45,111 nucleotides of DNA from Maritimibacter alkaliphilus HTCC2654. Lineage in GTDB: Bacteria > Pseudomonadota > Alphaproteobacteria > Rhodobacterales > Rhodobacteraceae. Positions 8,688-19,200 of the stretch are shown here, piece after piece. Where the stretch lies: NCBI RefSeq assembly GCF_000152805.1, contig NZ_CH902578.1, positions 935,822 through 980,932 on the forward strand, in the 5' to 3' direction. The position numbers and the translations under genes are program-made. Every line of letters starts with the position of its first letter. The first letter of the stretch is position 1. The notes beneath the pieces are model-generated. The model made no database searches, was not told where the DNA came from, and saw nothing but the letters and a program-made list of their open reading frames with translations.

Positions 8688-8737
8688 CCCACTTCCTTTT
8701 CTTAGCCTGTCACCTCTGATCGTGGGTCTTTGCCCAC

Positions 8738-8746
8738 TTATCCACA
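8738..8746 (+). promoter_or_regulatory. Perfect DnaA box TTATCCACA upstream of nrdR
   Basis: The 9-mer matches the consensus DnaA box and lies 51 bp upstream of the nrdR start, in the 148-bp nrdR/yjbQ gap. DnaA is known to act directly at the nrdAB promoter in E. coli; a box at the gene for the nrd repressor would be a parallel route. The rest of the gap (8688-8835) holds only a weak GGGCC/GGCCC hairpin near 8810-8828, without a T-tract. Confidence 0.5.
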
Positions 8747-8835
8747 GGCACTATAGGAAGAGTGCCGCATTTTGGGTAGGTTCAAAGCGTCGCGCCCAGA
8801 TATAGCAGGGCCGTTTTGTGGCCCCTATGCCGCAA

Positions 8836-9252
8836 TCACCGGATGAGCGCCGCCACTTTTCGGCGGTGCTGTCGGTCGCGATGTTCGAAAAGGTAAATTC
8901 CCTGCCATGTTCCGAGCGTCATTGTCCCGTTTATGATTGGAATCTGTAAAGAAATGGGGAGCAGCGCGGCCTTGATATGGGCCGGCATGTCGTCCGGCCC
9001 CTCATAGGTGTGGGTCAGGTAGGCCATGCTGGGGTCCGTCGTCGGCGGCACGAGGCGGGCGAAGAAGTTGCGCAGGTCGACCTGCACTTCGGGATCCGCA
9101 TTTTCCTGAATGAGGAGCGAGGCCGACGTGTGCCGCACGAAGAGCGTGAGCAGCCCCTCGCCCGTCCCGCTGTCCGCCACCCAGCGCGTCACGTCGCGGG
9201 TGAACTCATAGGTGCCCTGCCCGCGCGTTTCGATCTCGAATTCGGTGTGCAT
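8836..9252 (-). CDS. YjbQ family protein (UPF0047)
   Basis: This 138-aa protein matches the YjbQ/UPF0047 family: MHTEFEIETRGQGTYEFTRD at the start, HTSASLLIQENADPEV in the middle, and the C-terminal GTWQGIYLFEHRDR core with its conserved WQGI and EH residues. Some members have weak thiamine-phosphate synthase activity and NCBI names them secondary thiamine-phosphate synthase enzymes, but the physiological role is unsettled. Length is typical. I see no strong Shine-Dalgarno sequence before the ATG at 9252, and the gene appears to stand alone between nrdR and a small unknown. Confidence 0.9.
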   Translation of the reverse strand: MHTEFEIETRGQGTYEFTRDVTRWVADSGTGEGLLTLFVRHTSASLLIQENADPEVQVDLRNFFARLVPPTTDPSMAYLTHTYEGPDDMPAHIKAALLPISLQIPIINGTMTLGTWQGIYLFEHRDRQHRRKVAALIR

Positions 9253-9344
9253 GGCGCCACGCTGCCAAATGCGGGTGAGACGCGCAAGCGACGCCGCCCG
9301 GTTCGCGATGATCCGGGCGGGTCGTGTCTGTCATCTGCCGGGGA

Positions 9345-9611
9345 TCACTCGGCGGCGATGGCCTCCGGCGTCGGGGCCGCGACGAGTTGCAACCCGCCCT
9401 TTTCCAGCCGCTTCACCACGCGACGCGCATCGCGCATCCGCTGGCCCTTGGCCTCGCCCCAGGCCGCACGACGGGCTTCCACGTCGGCCTCGGGGTTGTC
9501 GCGTTTCCAGTCGGTCAGCCAGCCGTGATAGCCGATCAGCTTGACGGCTTTCTTGCGGGCCATCTCTTCCGGCGTCAGCACCGGTTTCTCTTTCTTTGCC
9601 TTGGTCGCCAT
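9345..9611 (-). CDS. Small Lys/Arg-rich protein of unknown function
   Basis: The 88-aa product begins MATKAKKEKPVLTPEEMARKK and is highly charged and probably helical, with a Trp-containing segment (YHGWLTDWKRDNPEAD) and a basic C-terminal helix (RMRDARRVVKRLEKGG). GAGGAAG stands before the ATG at 9611; a longer open frame to 9662 lacks support. No signal peptide, membrane segment or known domain is visible. It ends 92 bp from the yjbQ start on the same strand. I do not recognise the family. Confidence 0.65.
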   Translation of the reverse strand: MATKAKKEKPVLTPEEMARKKAVKLIGYHGWLTDWKRDNPEADVEARRAAWGEAKGQRMRDARRVVKRLEKGGLQLVAAPTPEAIAAE

Positions 9612-9766
9612 AATTGCTTCCTCAATGGTTTCGCGCCTTCTTGCCGGGCGCTGGGGCACCATGCCCCGTGGCGGCAGATTACACCGCTTCGTTCATTTCG
9701 CGTAGCGGGAAATGATGTGAGCAGGTGGAAACAAAGGGGAGTGAGTCCGGTTTGCACAGGGCCAGA

Positions 9767-10021
9767 TCAGTAGTGATAGCGGCAGGCCACGATTTCCAAC
9801 GTCTCACCCCGCACGCGGTAGACCAGTCGGTGTTCACGGTCGATCCGCCGGGACCAGAAGCCAGCCAGATCGCCGCGCAAAGGCTCCGGCTTGCCCGTGC
9901 CTTGGAACGGGTGGCGCTGGCATTCCTTTATGAGAGCGTTCAATTTGCCGAGCATCTTCTTGTCGGTTTTTTGCCAGTAGAGGTAGTGGTCCCAAGCTTC
10001 CTCGTCCCAGCTCAACCTCAT
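9767..10021 (-). CDS. yoeB: YoeB-type mRNA interferase toxin
   Basis: YoeB is a ribosome-dependent endoribonuclease that cuts mRNA in the A site. This 84-aa protein keeps the E. coli catalytic residues at identical positions: Glu46 (KPEPLRG context), Arg65 and the C-terminal His83-Tyr84. The opening MRLSWDEEAWDHYLYWQ is characteristic. It overlaps the antitoxin stop as ATGA, the usual coupled antitoxin-first order. With all active-site residues present the toxin should be active. The 155-bp stretch upstream of the small unknown (9612-9766) holds nothing else I can identify. Confidence 0.95.
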   Translation of the reverse strand: MRLSWDEEAWDHYLYWQKTDKKMLGKLNALIKECQRHPFQGTGKPEPLRGDLAGFWSRRIDREHRLVYRVRGETLEIVACRYHY

Positions 10022-10272
10022 TCTTCGATCAAGTCATGCTCTTGGCCGAGACCACGGTTCAACCGATCAATCGAGGCCCGCAGCCGTCTCGCATTTTCAG
10101 GGCTCGACAACAGATAGGTCGTCTCGTCCATCGCTTCGTAGTCCTCAAGCGAAATCATCACGACCGGCTTGCCGCCCGTGCGCGTGACCATGAGCGGCTC
10201 ATGGTCGTCAATCACCTTGTCCATCATGGCGGACAGGTTCTTGCGAAGATCGGTCGAGGATGCGTATTTCAT
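10018..10272 (-). CDS. yefM: YefM-type antitoxin (Phd/YefM family)
   Basis: The 84-aa product begins MKYASSTDLRKNLSAMMDKV and carries the Phd/YefM DNA-binding fold (VTRTGGKPVVMISLEDYEAM) followed by an acidic, probably flexible toxin-binding tail. YefM binds YoeB and represses the operon, with the complex as co-repressor. I chose the ATG at 10272 over an upstream one at 10299 because the family alignment starts here and because the operator palindrome (10282-10297) would otherwise lie inside the coding region. The module sits directly behind the rpoD terminator. Confidence 0.93.
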   Translation of the reverse strand: MKYASSTDLRKNLSAMMDKVIDDHEPLMVTRTGGKPVVMISLEDYEAMDETTYLLSSPENARRLRASIDRLNRGLGQEHDLIEE

Positions 10273-10281
10273 GCGGGTAAC

Positions 10282-10297
10282 GTACGCGCTTGCGTAC
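10282..10297. promoter_or_regulatory. Palindromic operator of the yefM-yoeB operon
   Basis: GTACGC-GCTT-GCGTAC is a perfect 6-bp inverted repeat with a 4-bp spacer, ending 9 bp upstream of the yefM start. The GTAC cores resemble the TGTACA core bound by E. coli YefM. Position and symmetry fit an autoregulatory operator; binding is inferred. Confidence 0.7.
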
Positions 10298-10334
10298 ATG
10301 TTTTCAAGTGACGCACGTGAACAGGGACCGGAAA

Positions 10335-10364
10335 ACGAAAAGGGCGCCCGAAGGCGCCCTTTCG
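10335..10364 (-). terminator. Intrinsic terminator of rpoD
   Basis: A long stem (CGAAAAGGGCGCC/GGCGCCCTTTCG, with one mismatch or bulge in the A-run) closes on a CGAA loop. On the minus strand it begins one base after the rpoD stop codon and runs into TTTTCGTTTTCC, a good intrinsic terminator. It separates rpoD from the toxin-antitoxin promoter. Confidence 0.85.
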
Positions 10365-10365
10365 T

Positions 10366-12378
<2,013 letters not shown>

Positions 12379-12410
12379 GCGTGTTCCCTTCGCTCGGGTC
12401 GGTCTCGGAT

Positions 12411-12480
12411 CGAATCTGGCGGATCGAGACTGATTCGGCTGATTCGCTTTTGCGAATCTTCGACTCGAATCACTGATTCG
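12411..12480. promoter_or_regulatory. Cluster of seven GANTC (CcrM-type) sites upstream of rpoD
   Basis: GANTC sites start at 12412, 12432, 12441, 12454, 12462, 12467 and 12475. Six are embedded in GATTCG or its complement, and CTGATTCG occurs three times (12430, 12439, 12473). Two pairs form hairpins: GATTCG-CTTTTG-CGAATC (12441-12458) and CGAATC-ACT-GATTCG (12466-12480). GANTC is the target of the cell-cycle methylase CcrM of alphaproteobacteria. The block fills most of the dnaG-rpoD gap and should overlap the rpoD promoter or leader. That it is regulatory is inferred from site density and position. Confidence 0.6.
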
Positions 12481-12529
12481 CCAACCCGTGTAGCCCTGAA
12501 ACCTTTGTGTTTTCTCAAAATGTGATGGA

Positions 12530-14509
12530 TCAGGGTCTCTTGCGTCCGCCCTGTTGATCCTCGATCTGCTTCAAGAGCGCATCCAGCGCGTCTTTCTCCT
12601 CGCGCGCGACCATGACGCCGTTGTCGGCGCGGTCGAACAGTCCCTTGTCGTCGCCCTGCCCCCGCCGCGCCTCGTCAAGCAAGCGCACGGCCTCGGACAG
12701 GCGGAATGTAAGCCCCTCGTCGCTCAAGGCGCCGATCTCGGCCACCGCGTCGTCCAGTTCGTGTCTGGCGCCACGCGCGGCATCGAGTTTGGCAAGCTCC
12801 TCGGCCAGACACAGCGCCGCGAGCTCCGGATCGTCCTTGCGGCGTATCGGGGGTGCGATCTGCACATGGTTCAGGGCGAAGAGTTTTTCAAGGGCGCGCG
12901 TGCCGACTTCGGCGTCGATTTTCGCGCACAGGTCTTCCGTCGCCTCGCCGTCGAACGACAGGATCGCCCGTTGCATCGCCGCATGTTCATCGGTGGCCAT
13001 TTCGACCCGCTCAAAGGCGCTCTCGAAGCTTTCGATCAGGTGCGGATGAGTGACGAGGGTGGCAAGGATCACGGCCTCGCGCAGCACCTCTTCGACCTGC
13101 CCCGACGCAGCCGCCAGAAGCGAACCCTTGGTGGCGGGCTGGAACGCCGGCCCGGCGGGTTTCCACGGGCCACGCCGCCCGCCGCCGCCCTGCCAGCCGC
13201 CTTGGCGCGGGGCGCTGTCTCGGCGCGGATTGAAGAGTTCGTAGCGCAGGCGCTTGATCTCTTCGCCGTAGTGCTGGCGGATCGACTGGTCTTGGATCTT
13301 GGCGATGGCTTGCCGCAAGTCGCGGTCCAGCGCCGCGCGCCGCTCCGGGCTGTCGAAGACCTTGCCCTCGGTTTCGCGCTGCCACAGCAGGCTCACCATG
13401 GGCCGCGCCCCATCCAGCACCTTCTGCATCGCGCCCGCGCCCTGTGCCTTGATCAGATCGTCGGGATCCAGCCCCTCGGGCATGATCGCAAAGCGCAAGG
13501 ACTGCCCGGCTTCGAGCATCGGCAGCGCGGTGTCGATGACACGCATGGCCGCGCGCAGCCCTGCGGTATCGCCGTCGAGCGCGATGATCGGTTCCGGGGC
13601 GATGCGCCACAGAAGGCGCAGCTGATCCTCGGTGATCGCGGTGCCGAGCGGGGCCACGGTCGCGCCGAACCCAGCCTCGGACAGCGCGATCACGTCCATA
13701 TAGCCCTCGGCCACCACCAGTGGCGTTCCCTTCCCCGCCGCCTCGCGCGCAGGCCCGTGGTTGTAGAGCGACCGGCCCTTGTCGAACAGCTCCGTCTCGG
13801 GGCTGTTAAGGTATTTCGCATTGTCGTTCGGGTCCATCGCCCGGCCCCCGAAGGCGATGCAGCGCCCGCGCGCGTCACGGATCGGGAACATGATCCGGTT
13901 GCGGAACGTGTCATAGGGCTGCTTGCCCTTGGACGAGGCTTTGGCGAGCCCTGCCCCGAGGATCAGGTCGTCGGCCACGCCCTTGCCGCGCAGATGGTCC
14001 CACAGCCCCTGCCATCCGTCCGGGGCAAAGCCGATGTCCCAGCGGTCCTGTGCGGCCTCCTTCAGCCCCCGACGGTCGAGATACTCCCGCGCGCCGACGC
14101 CCGAGTTGGTCTTGAGTTGCAGACGGAAGAACTGCACCGCCTGCTCCATCACCTCGGCCAGTTGCGTGCGCCGGTCGGCCTTTTCCTGCGCCTTCGGGTC
14201 ACGCTCCGGCATCTGCATCCCGGCTTCGCGGGCGAGGATTTCGACCGCCTCCATGAAGCCGACGTTCTCGGTTTCCTTCACGAAGGACAGCGCGTCGCCC
14301 TTCGCGTGGCAGCCGAAGCAGTAGTAGAATCCCTTGCGGTCATCGACATGGAAACTGGCTGTCTTTTCCTGATGGAACGGGCACGGGGCCCAGAGATCGC
14401 CCTTGCCCTGATTGGATTTTCGCTGATCCCACATGACCTTGCGCCCGACCACCTGCGCAAGCGAGGTGCGGGTGCGAAGTTCATCCAAGAATCCGGGGGG
14501 CAACGACAT
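12530..14509 (-). CDS. dnaG: DNA primase DnaG
   Basis: DnaG makes RNA primers for replication. The 659-aa product has the N-terminal CHC2 zinc finger (Cys43, His46, Cys64, Cys67), the catalytic TOPRIM domain ([17 protein letters not shown] around residue 265, then [12 protein letters not shown] around 315), and a C-terminal region for helicase binding. A Gly/Arg-rich linker ([13 protein letters not shown]) near residue 435 marks the domain boundary. Length is normal. No strong ribosome-binding site is visible before the ATG at 14509. It precedes rpoD in the conserved dnaG-rpoD order. Confidence 0.97.
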   Translation of the reverse strand: MSLPPGFLDELRTRTSLAQVVGRKVMWDQRKSNQGKGDLWAPCPFHQEKTASFHVDDRKGFYYCFGCHAKGDALSFVKETENVGFMEAVEILAREAGMQMPERDPKAQEKADRRTQLAEVMEQAVQFFRLQLKTNSGVGAREYLDRRGLKEAAQDRWDIGFAPDGWQGLWDHLRGKGVADDLILGAGLAKASSKGKQPYDTFRNRIMFPIRDARGRCIAFGGRAMDPNDNAKYLNSPETELFDKGRSLYNHGPAREAAGKGTPLVVAEGYMDVIALSEAGFGATVAPLGTAITEDQLRLLWRIAPEPIIALDGDTAGLRAAMRVIDTALPMLEAGQSLRFAIMPEGLDPDDLIKAQGAGAMQKVLDGARPMVSLLWQRETEGKVFDSPERRAALDRDLRQAIAKIQDQSIRQHYGEEIKRLRYELFNPRRDSAPRQGGWQGGGGRRGPWKPAGPAFQPATKGSLLAAASGQVEEVLREAVILATLVTHPHLIESFESAFERVEMATDEHAAMQRAILSFDGEATEDLCAKIDAEVGTRALEKLFALNHVQIAPPIRRKDDPELAALCLAEELAKLDAARGARHELDDAVAEIGALSDEGLTFRLSEAVRLLDEARRGQGDDKGLFDRADNGVMVAREEKDALDALLKQIEDQQGGRKRP

Positions 14510-14540
14510 GGCGCCAATATAGGCCGCCCGCGCGCCCGCC

Positions 14541-15011
14541 TCAATTGACCACGCAGGCCTCGGGCGGAGATTTGTACAGACGGTAGACGACAGGCTCGCC
14601 GGACACCTCGGCGATGTCCACCGCGCCCCCGCATTCCTCGGTCTCGCCGACCCACAGGTATGTCAGCGTCAGGTCGATGCTGTCGCCGGTGTCGCGCGTG
14701 ACCTCGAAGAACCCGCCGTCGCAGTCGACCGAACAGGTCACTTCGCCCCCGTCGTTCCAGCACAGAAGCCCCTGCTCGAACGTCCTGAGCGCAAGCTCCG
14801 TGTCCTTCACATGGCCGCCATTCGACGTGCTGACCGCAACGGAGGCGGAATACTGGTCGTACTCGTCGATCCCGAAGGCGACCGAGATCGCCGAGACGAC
14901 CTGTTCGGGATGGGCCGCGATGTGGGCGTCGGAATAGGTGCGGTGGTAGCAGCCCATCGGTTCGGCAAAGGCCGGCGCGGTGGTAAGGGCTGCGACAAGG
15001 GCAAGGCGCAT
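14541..15011 (-). CDS. Secreted Cys-containing protein of unknown function
   Basis: The 156-aa product has a cleavable signal peptide (MRLALVAALTTAPAFA) and a mature part with about seven cysteines (CYH, LLCW, TCSVDC, EECGG and PEACVV), which suggests disulfide bonding in the periplasm. AGGAG stands before the ATG at 15011; the longer open frame to 15131 is not supported. It lies 31 bp upstream of dnaG on the same strand and could share its transcript. I do not recognise the family and see no catalytic motif. Confidence 0.7.
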   Translation of the reverse strand: MRLALVAALTTAPAFAEPMGCYHRTYSDAHIAAHPEQVVSAISVAFGIDEYDQYSASVAVSTSNGGHVKDTELALRTFEQGLLCWNDGGEVTCSVDCDGGFFEVTRDTGDSIDLTLTYLWVGETEECGGAVDIAEVSGEPVVYRLYKSPPEACVVN

Positions 15012-15057
15012 GGCAGAACTCCTGAAACGGAATGGCGTCAGGTTAACGCGCGCGGCC

Positions 15058-15645
15058 TCACGCGGCCACGGATTTGCGCAGCATGTCCCAATAGATCGTT
15101 TCGACCGTTTCGCGGCTGAGGCGGCCGCCATCGCGAAACCACGTGGTCACCCCGTTCAGCATGGAAATCGCGGCCATCGCGGCGAGTTTCGGGTCCGGCA
15201 CGGCGAAATCGCCGCTGGCGTTTCCTGCCTCCAGAATGTCGATCAGACCCTGTTCGTAGCGGCGGCGCAGCACCTCGATCTCGGCGAAATTCGCGTCGTC
15301 CAGATTGCGCAACTCCATGTAGGCGATGAAGATATTGTCGGGCCGGTCGAGGTGATAATGGATGTGGAAGCGCGCGAAGGCCTCCAGCCGTTCAGGCGGC
15401 GTGCCGCCCGTGTCGGCCTGTCCCCAAGCGTCGAGCAACTCCTCCATATGGACCTTCATCAGGTCGTAGAGCAGCGATTGCTTGTCGGGGGTGTAGAGAT
15501 AGAGCGCCCCGGCCTGAACGCCGACCTCCGCCGCGATCTTGCGCATCGAGACCGCCGCATAGCCGTCGCGTGCGAAGAGCTTCAATGCCGCCTCGCGCAC
15601 CTTGGGGCCAGTGATGTCGGCGTGGGAGCCGGATTTTCGCGCCAT
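15058..15645 (-). CDS. TetR family transcriptional regulator
   Basis: The 195-aa product has an N-terminal TetR helix-turn-helix (REAALKLFARDGYAAVSMRK, then AGALYLYTPDKQSLLYDLM, about residues 17-63) and an all-helical ligand-binding C-terminal domain (about 80-190). Upstream lies a perfect palindrome (15659-15674), probably its own operator, so autorepression is likely. Neighbours are folD upstream and a secreted unknown downstream, both on the same strand; none is an obvious target. The ligand is unknown. Confidence 0.92.
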   Translation of the reverse strand: MARKSGSHADITGPKVREAALKLFARDGYAAVSMRKIAAEVGVQAGALYLYTPDKQSLLYDLMKVHMEELLDAWGQADTGGTPPERLEAFARFHIHYHLDRPDNIFIAYMELRNLDDANFAEIEVLRRRYEQGLIDILEAGNASGDFAVPDPKLAAMAAISMLNGVTTWFRDGGRLSRETVETIYWDMLRKSVAA

Positions 15646-15658
15646 GGGTGAAGATTAA

Positions 15659-15674
15659 CTGAACATTCGTTCAG
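15659..15674. promoter_or_regulatory. Palindromic operator upstream of the TetR gene
   Basis: CTGAAC-ATTC-GTTCAG is a perfect 6-bp inverted repeat with a 4-bp spacer, 14 bp from the TetR start codon. The TGAAC/GTTCA arms match the common operator style of this family. It is the only such palindrome I noticed between folD and the TetR gene. Confidence 0.65.
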
Positions 15675-15722
15675 ATCAAGCGATTGCGCGCCCGGCACGC
15701 GGGTCCGGGCGCGCGAATTGGT

Positions 15723-16619
15723 TCAGGCGGTCAGCCCCTCAGGCTCCGGCAGGCCGTTGGCCCGGCAGGTCGCGGTCAGGGTGTTCGCCAGAAGGCAGGC
15801 GATGGTCATGGGGCCGACACCGCCCGGCACCGGGGTGATCGCGCCCGCGACCTCGGAAGCGGAGGCGAAATCGACGTCGCCTACCAGCTTGCCCTTCCCG
15901 CCCTCTTCGGCGGGCGGCAGACGGTTGATGCCCACGTCGATGACCACGGCGCCGGGCTTGAGCCAGTCGCCCGTCACCATCTCGGGCCGGCCCACGGCGG
16001 CAACCACGATATCGGCCCCGCGCACCACGTCTTCGATGTCCTTCGTGCGGCTGTGGGCAATAGTCACCGTGCAGCTGTCACGCAACAAAAGCTGCGCCAT
16101 CGGCTTGCCCACGATGTTCGACCGGCCCACGACCACCGCCGACTTGCCCGAGAGCGATCCGAAATGGTCGCGCAGCAGCATCAGACAGCCAAGCGGGGTG
16201 CAGGGCACCATCGCCTTCTGCCCCGTCGCCAACAGCCCGACGTTCGAGATGTGGAACCCGTCCACATCCTTGGCCGGGTCGATCGCGCCGATGACCTTGT
16301 CCTCGTCGATGTGGTCGGGCAGCGGCAGTTGCACGAGAATGCCGTTCACCGTGGGGTCGTTGTTCAGCTTGTCGACCAGCGCGAGCAGGTCGGCCTCGGA
16401 AGTCGAAGCATCCAGCTTGTGCTCGAAGCTTTCCATCCCGGCCTCGACCGTCTGCTTGCCCTTCGAGCGGACATAGACCTGACTGGCGGGGTCTTCGCCC
16501 ACCAGCACCACGGCCAGTCCCGGCTTGATGCCCTTCTTGGCAAGCTCCGCCACATGCTCGGCCACCTTGCCGCGCACCTCGGCGGCGAAAGCCTTGCCGT
16601 CGATGATCGTCGCGCTCAT
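15723..16619 (-). CDS. folD: Methylenetetrahydrofolate dehydrogenase/cyclohydrolase FolD
   Basis: FolD interconverts methylene-, methenyl- and 10-formyl-tetrahydrofolate using NADP. The 298-aa product has the catalytic YVRSK motif (Tyr49, Lys53), the substrate-site signature [10 protein letters not shown], the PCTPLGCL motif, the Rossmann segment [18 protein letters not shown], and the C-terminal [18 protein letters not shown]. The ATG at 16619 gives the family start MSATIIDGK; an open frame to 16694 adds unrelated residues. With fhs upstream on the same strand it forms the formate-to-methylene-THF route, used in roseobacters to feed or oxidise one-carbon units. Confidence 0.97.
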   Translation of the reverse strand: MSATIIDGKAFAAEVRGKVAEHVAELAKKGIKPGLAVVLVGEDPASQVYVRSKGKQTVEAGMESFEHKLDASTSEADLLALVDKLNNDPTVNGILVQLPLPDHIDEDKVIGAIDPAKDVDGFHISNVGLLATGQKAMVPCTPLGCLMLLRDHFGSLSGKSAVVVGRSNIVGKPMAQLLLRDSCTVTIAHSRTKDIEDVVRGADIVVAAVGRPEMVTGDWLKPGAVVIDVGINRLPPAEEGGKGKLVGDVDFASASEVAGAITPVPGGVGPMTIACLLANTLTATCRANGLPEPEGLTA

Positions 16620-16659
16620 CCGCTCTCTCCTCGTCTGTGGGAAGGGGCGCGCTCGCCCG

Positions 16660-16722
16660 CTTCTCTGGTCCAAAAATACCTTCGCCGAAGGCACCGTGCG
16701 ACCGGGCTCGATGCCCGGTCGC
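16660..16722 (-). terminator. Gene-end module, copy 2, downstream of fhs
   Basis: On the minus strand, after fhs, a perfect 10-bp stem (GCGACCGGGC/GCCCGGTCGC, 16698-16722) is followed by a small hairpin (CCTTCGGCGAAGG, 16679-16691) that runs into TATTTTTGGACCAGAGAAG. The second hairpin plus T-run is a credible intrinsic terminator for fhs. The TATTTTTGG...CAGAGAAG tail is shared with copies at 6997 and 31851. Confidence 0.65.
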
Positions 16723-16734
16723 GCGGCCTCCGCC

Positions 16735-18411
16735 TCAGAACAGCCCCTGCACGTCGCCGTTGTCGTCCAGCCCGATGGTCAGGGCGGCCGGTTTGGACGG
16801 CAGGCCCGGCATGGTCATGATTTCTCCGCAGATCACCACGACGAAGCCCGCGCCCGCCGACAGCCGGACTTCGCGCACCGGCACCGAATGGCCCGTGGGG
16901 GCGCCGCGCCGGGTGGGGTCGGTGGTAAAGGAATACTGCGTCTTGGCCATGCAGACCGGCAGGTTGCCATAGCCCGCCGCCTCCCACGCGCGCAGCTGGT
17001 CGCGGATCTTCTTGTCCGCGAGCACCTCATCCGCGCGGTAGATGCGCTTGGCCACCGTTTCGATCTTCTCGAACAGGCTCAGATCGTCGTTGTAGAGCGG
17101 GGCGAAGCTGCCCATGCCGGCATCCGCGATCTCGGCGACGCGGGTGGCCAGCGCCTCGGTCCCTTCCGATCCCTTGGCCCAATGCTGGCACAGGATCGCC
17201 TCGGTCCCGTGTTCGGCGACGTAATCCTTAACCGCCTGCACCTCGGCGTCGGTGTCGGTAACGAAATGGTTGATCGCGACGACCACCGGAACGCCGAACC
17301 CTTTGAGGTTCTCGATATGGCGGCCAAGGTTCGGGCAGCCCGCCTTGACCGCATCGACGTTCTCGGCCCCCAGATCGGCCTTGGCCACACCGCCGTTCAT
17401 CTTCATCGCGCGCACGGTGGCGACGAGCACGACGGCGGCGGGGGCCAGCCCACCCTTGCGACACTTGATGTTCATGAACTTCTCGGCACCCAGATCGGCG
17501 CCGAAGCCCGCCTCGGTCACCACGTAGTCAGCCAGTTTCAACGCCGTGCGCGTCGCGATCAGGCTGTTGCAGCCGTGGGCGATGTTGGCGAAGGGGCCGC
17601 CGTGAACGAAGGCCGGGTTGTTTTCAAGCGTCTGGACGAGGTTGGGCTGCATCGCGTCCTTGAGCAGAACCGTCATCGCGCCCTCGGCCCCGACATCGCG
17701 GCAGGTGATCGGGTCGCGGTCGCGCGTGTAGGCCACGATGATGTCGCCCAGCCGCGCCTCAAGATCGCTCAGATCCTTGGCCAAACAAAGGATCGCCATG
17801 ACTTCCGACGCCACGGTGATGTCGAACCCGGTCTGGCGCGGGAACCCGTTGGCGACACCGCCGAGCGAGGTCACCACATCGCGCAGCGCCCGGTCGTTGA
17901 GGTCCACGACCCGGCGCCACGTCACCCGCCGCTCGTCGATGCCCAGTTCGTTGCCCCAGTAGATGTGGTTGTCGATCATCGCCGACAGCAGATTGTGCGC
18001 GCTGGTGATCGCGTGGAAATCGCCGGTGAAGTGGAGGTTCATGTCCTCCATCGGCACGACCTGCGCATAGCCGCCCCCCGCAGCCCCGCCCTTCATCCCG
18101 AAGTTCGGCCCGAGCGAGGCTTCGCGAATACAGATCATCGCCTTCTTACCGATCCGGTTCAGCCCGTCGCCAAGGCCCACCGTGGTCGTCGTCTTGCCCT
18201 CGCCCGCAGGGGTCGGGTTGATCGCGGTCACGAGGATGAGCTTTCCGTCCGGGCGATCCTCGACCGAATTGATGAAGTCCTGACTGATCTTGGCCTTGTC
18301 GTGGCCGTAGGGCAGCAGATGGTCGGACGGGATGCCAAGCTTGTCGCCAATCTCCCCGATCGGGCGTTTCTTCGCGGCGCGCGCGATTTCGATATCGGAT
18401 TTATGGCTCAT
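16735..18411 (-). CDS. fhs: Formate-tetrahydrofolate ligase
   Basis: The enzyme makes 10-formyl-THF from formate, THF and ATP. The 558-aa product has the nucleotide-binding loop [19 protein letters not shown] at residues 66-84, the following [20 protein letters not shown] and a normal family length. GGAGGA precedes the ATG at 18411; an open frame extends to 18513 but lacks similarity. It pairs with folD, 115 bp downstream across a terminator-like module, so the two may be transcribed separately. The 159-bp gap towards the MOSC gene (18412-18570) holds nothing I can name. Confidence 0.97.
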   Translation of the reverse strand: MSHKSDIEIARAAKKRPIGEIGDKLGIPSDHLLPYGHDKAKISQDFINSVEDRPDGKLILVTAINPTPAGEGKTTTTVGLGDGLNRIGKKAMICIREASLGPNFGMKGGAAGGGYAQVVPMEDMNLHFTGDFHAITSAHNLLSAMIDNHIYWGNELGIDERRVTWRRVVDLNDRALRDVVTSLGGVANGFPRQTGFDITVASEVMAILCLAKDLSDLEARLGDIIVAYTRDRDPITCRDVGAEGAMTVLLKDAMQPNLVQTLENNPAFVHGGPFANIAHGCNSLIATRTALKLADYVVTEAGFGADLGAEKFMNIKCRKGGLAPAAVVLVATVRAMKMNGGVAKADLGAENVDAVKAGCPNLGRHIENLKGFGVPVVVAINHFVTDTDAEVQAVKDYVAEHGTEAILCQHWAKGSEGTEALATRVAEIADAGMGSFAPLYNDDLSLFEKIETVAKRIYRADEVLADKKIRDQLRAWEAAGYGNLPVCMAKTQYSFTTDPTRRGAPTGHSVPVREVRLSAGAGFVVVICGEIMTMPGLPSKPAALTIGLDDNGDVQGLF

Positions 18412-18570
18412 GGTGTCCTCCCCGGACCAATTGGCTGAATTCGCCCGGAATGTGCGCAGGGATAGCCGATCGGACAACGCGATACGCGACGAAAATGCGC
18501 GGGTTTGCGGCACCGGGCCGGAAACTCGGTGACCTTTCGGAAACCTGCGCCCCCGTTCGGAGACGTCCGG

Positions 18571-19164
18571 TCAGACGCCCGGCCGCCAGCCTCGCTGTTT
18601 CGGGACGAAAAGGCGGATCTCGTCGCCCACCGTCAGCGTGCCTTCGCGCTCGACCCACGCCGTGACGCCGCGCAGATCGACGGCCGCCGGTTTGAACTTG
18701 GGCCCGTAGCCCGGCGCGAAGCGTTCGACCGAACGGCCCGAGAGCGTGCAGGGATGGTTGACCATGTCGATGGTCAGCGTCGCGCCATCGGGGGTCTGGA
18801 GGCGCGAGGACGGGGGAACGTAGCTGAAGTCCGGGATGCCCTCGACGACCATGGACACGCCGATCCACGCCGGGTCGAATTGGTCGAGCCCCATATTCCG
18901 CGCGATCTCGTCGATCTGTTCGGCGGCGAGGATCGTCAGTTGGCGGGTGTTGCGGATCTGCGTGTCGCGCGGATGCAGGATCGACACGCGGCTGCACGCG
19001 GGCCGCGTCACGCCGCCATGGTCCTCGCCCTCGATGCCGCCATAGGTCAGGACCGCCTGCGCCTGCCCTTCAGAGGCCAGCGCCGCCGCCCGATCCGCGA
19101 CATGGCCGAGCCATGTGATCCGGGCCGCATAGGGCGCTTCGTCGAAATATTCGCTCATGGTCAT
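18571..19164 (-). CDS. MOSC domain-containing protein
   Basis: The 197-aa product looks like a stand-alone MOSC domain: a beta-rich segment with SILHPRDTQIRNTRQLTILAAEQ, then DPAWIGVSMVVEGIPDFS and a C-terminal strand set ending VGDEIRLFVPKQRG. MOSC domains bind sulfur carried by cysteine persulfide or molybdenum cofactor in sulfurases and amidoxime-reducing enzymes; a conserved-type cysteine is present in GVTRPACSR. Two ATGs (19164, 19158) are possible; AGGA is best spaced for 19164. It follows the membrane/cNMP-binding gene by 36 bp. The sulfur acceptor is unknown. Confidence 0.8.
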   Translation of the reverse strand: MTMSEYFDEAPYAARITWLGHVADRAAALASEGQAQAVLTYGGIEGEDHGGVTRPACSRVSILHPRDTQIRNTRQLTILAAEQIDEIARNMGLDQFDPAWIGVSMVVEGIPDFSYVPPSSRLQTPDGATLTIDMVNHPCTLSGRSVERFAPGYGPKFKPAAVDLRGVTAWVEREGTLTVGDEIRLFVPKQRGWRPGV

Positions 19165-19200
19165 TGGGTCCTGTGCTGCGGTCGCGGCACTCGACCCCAA

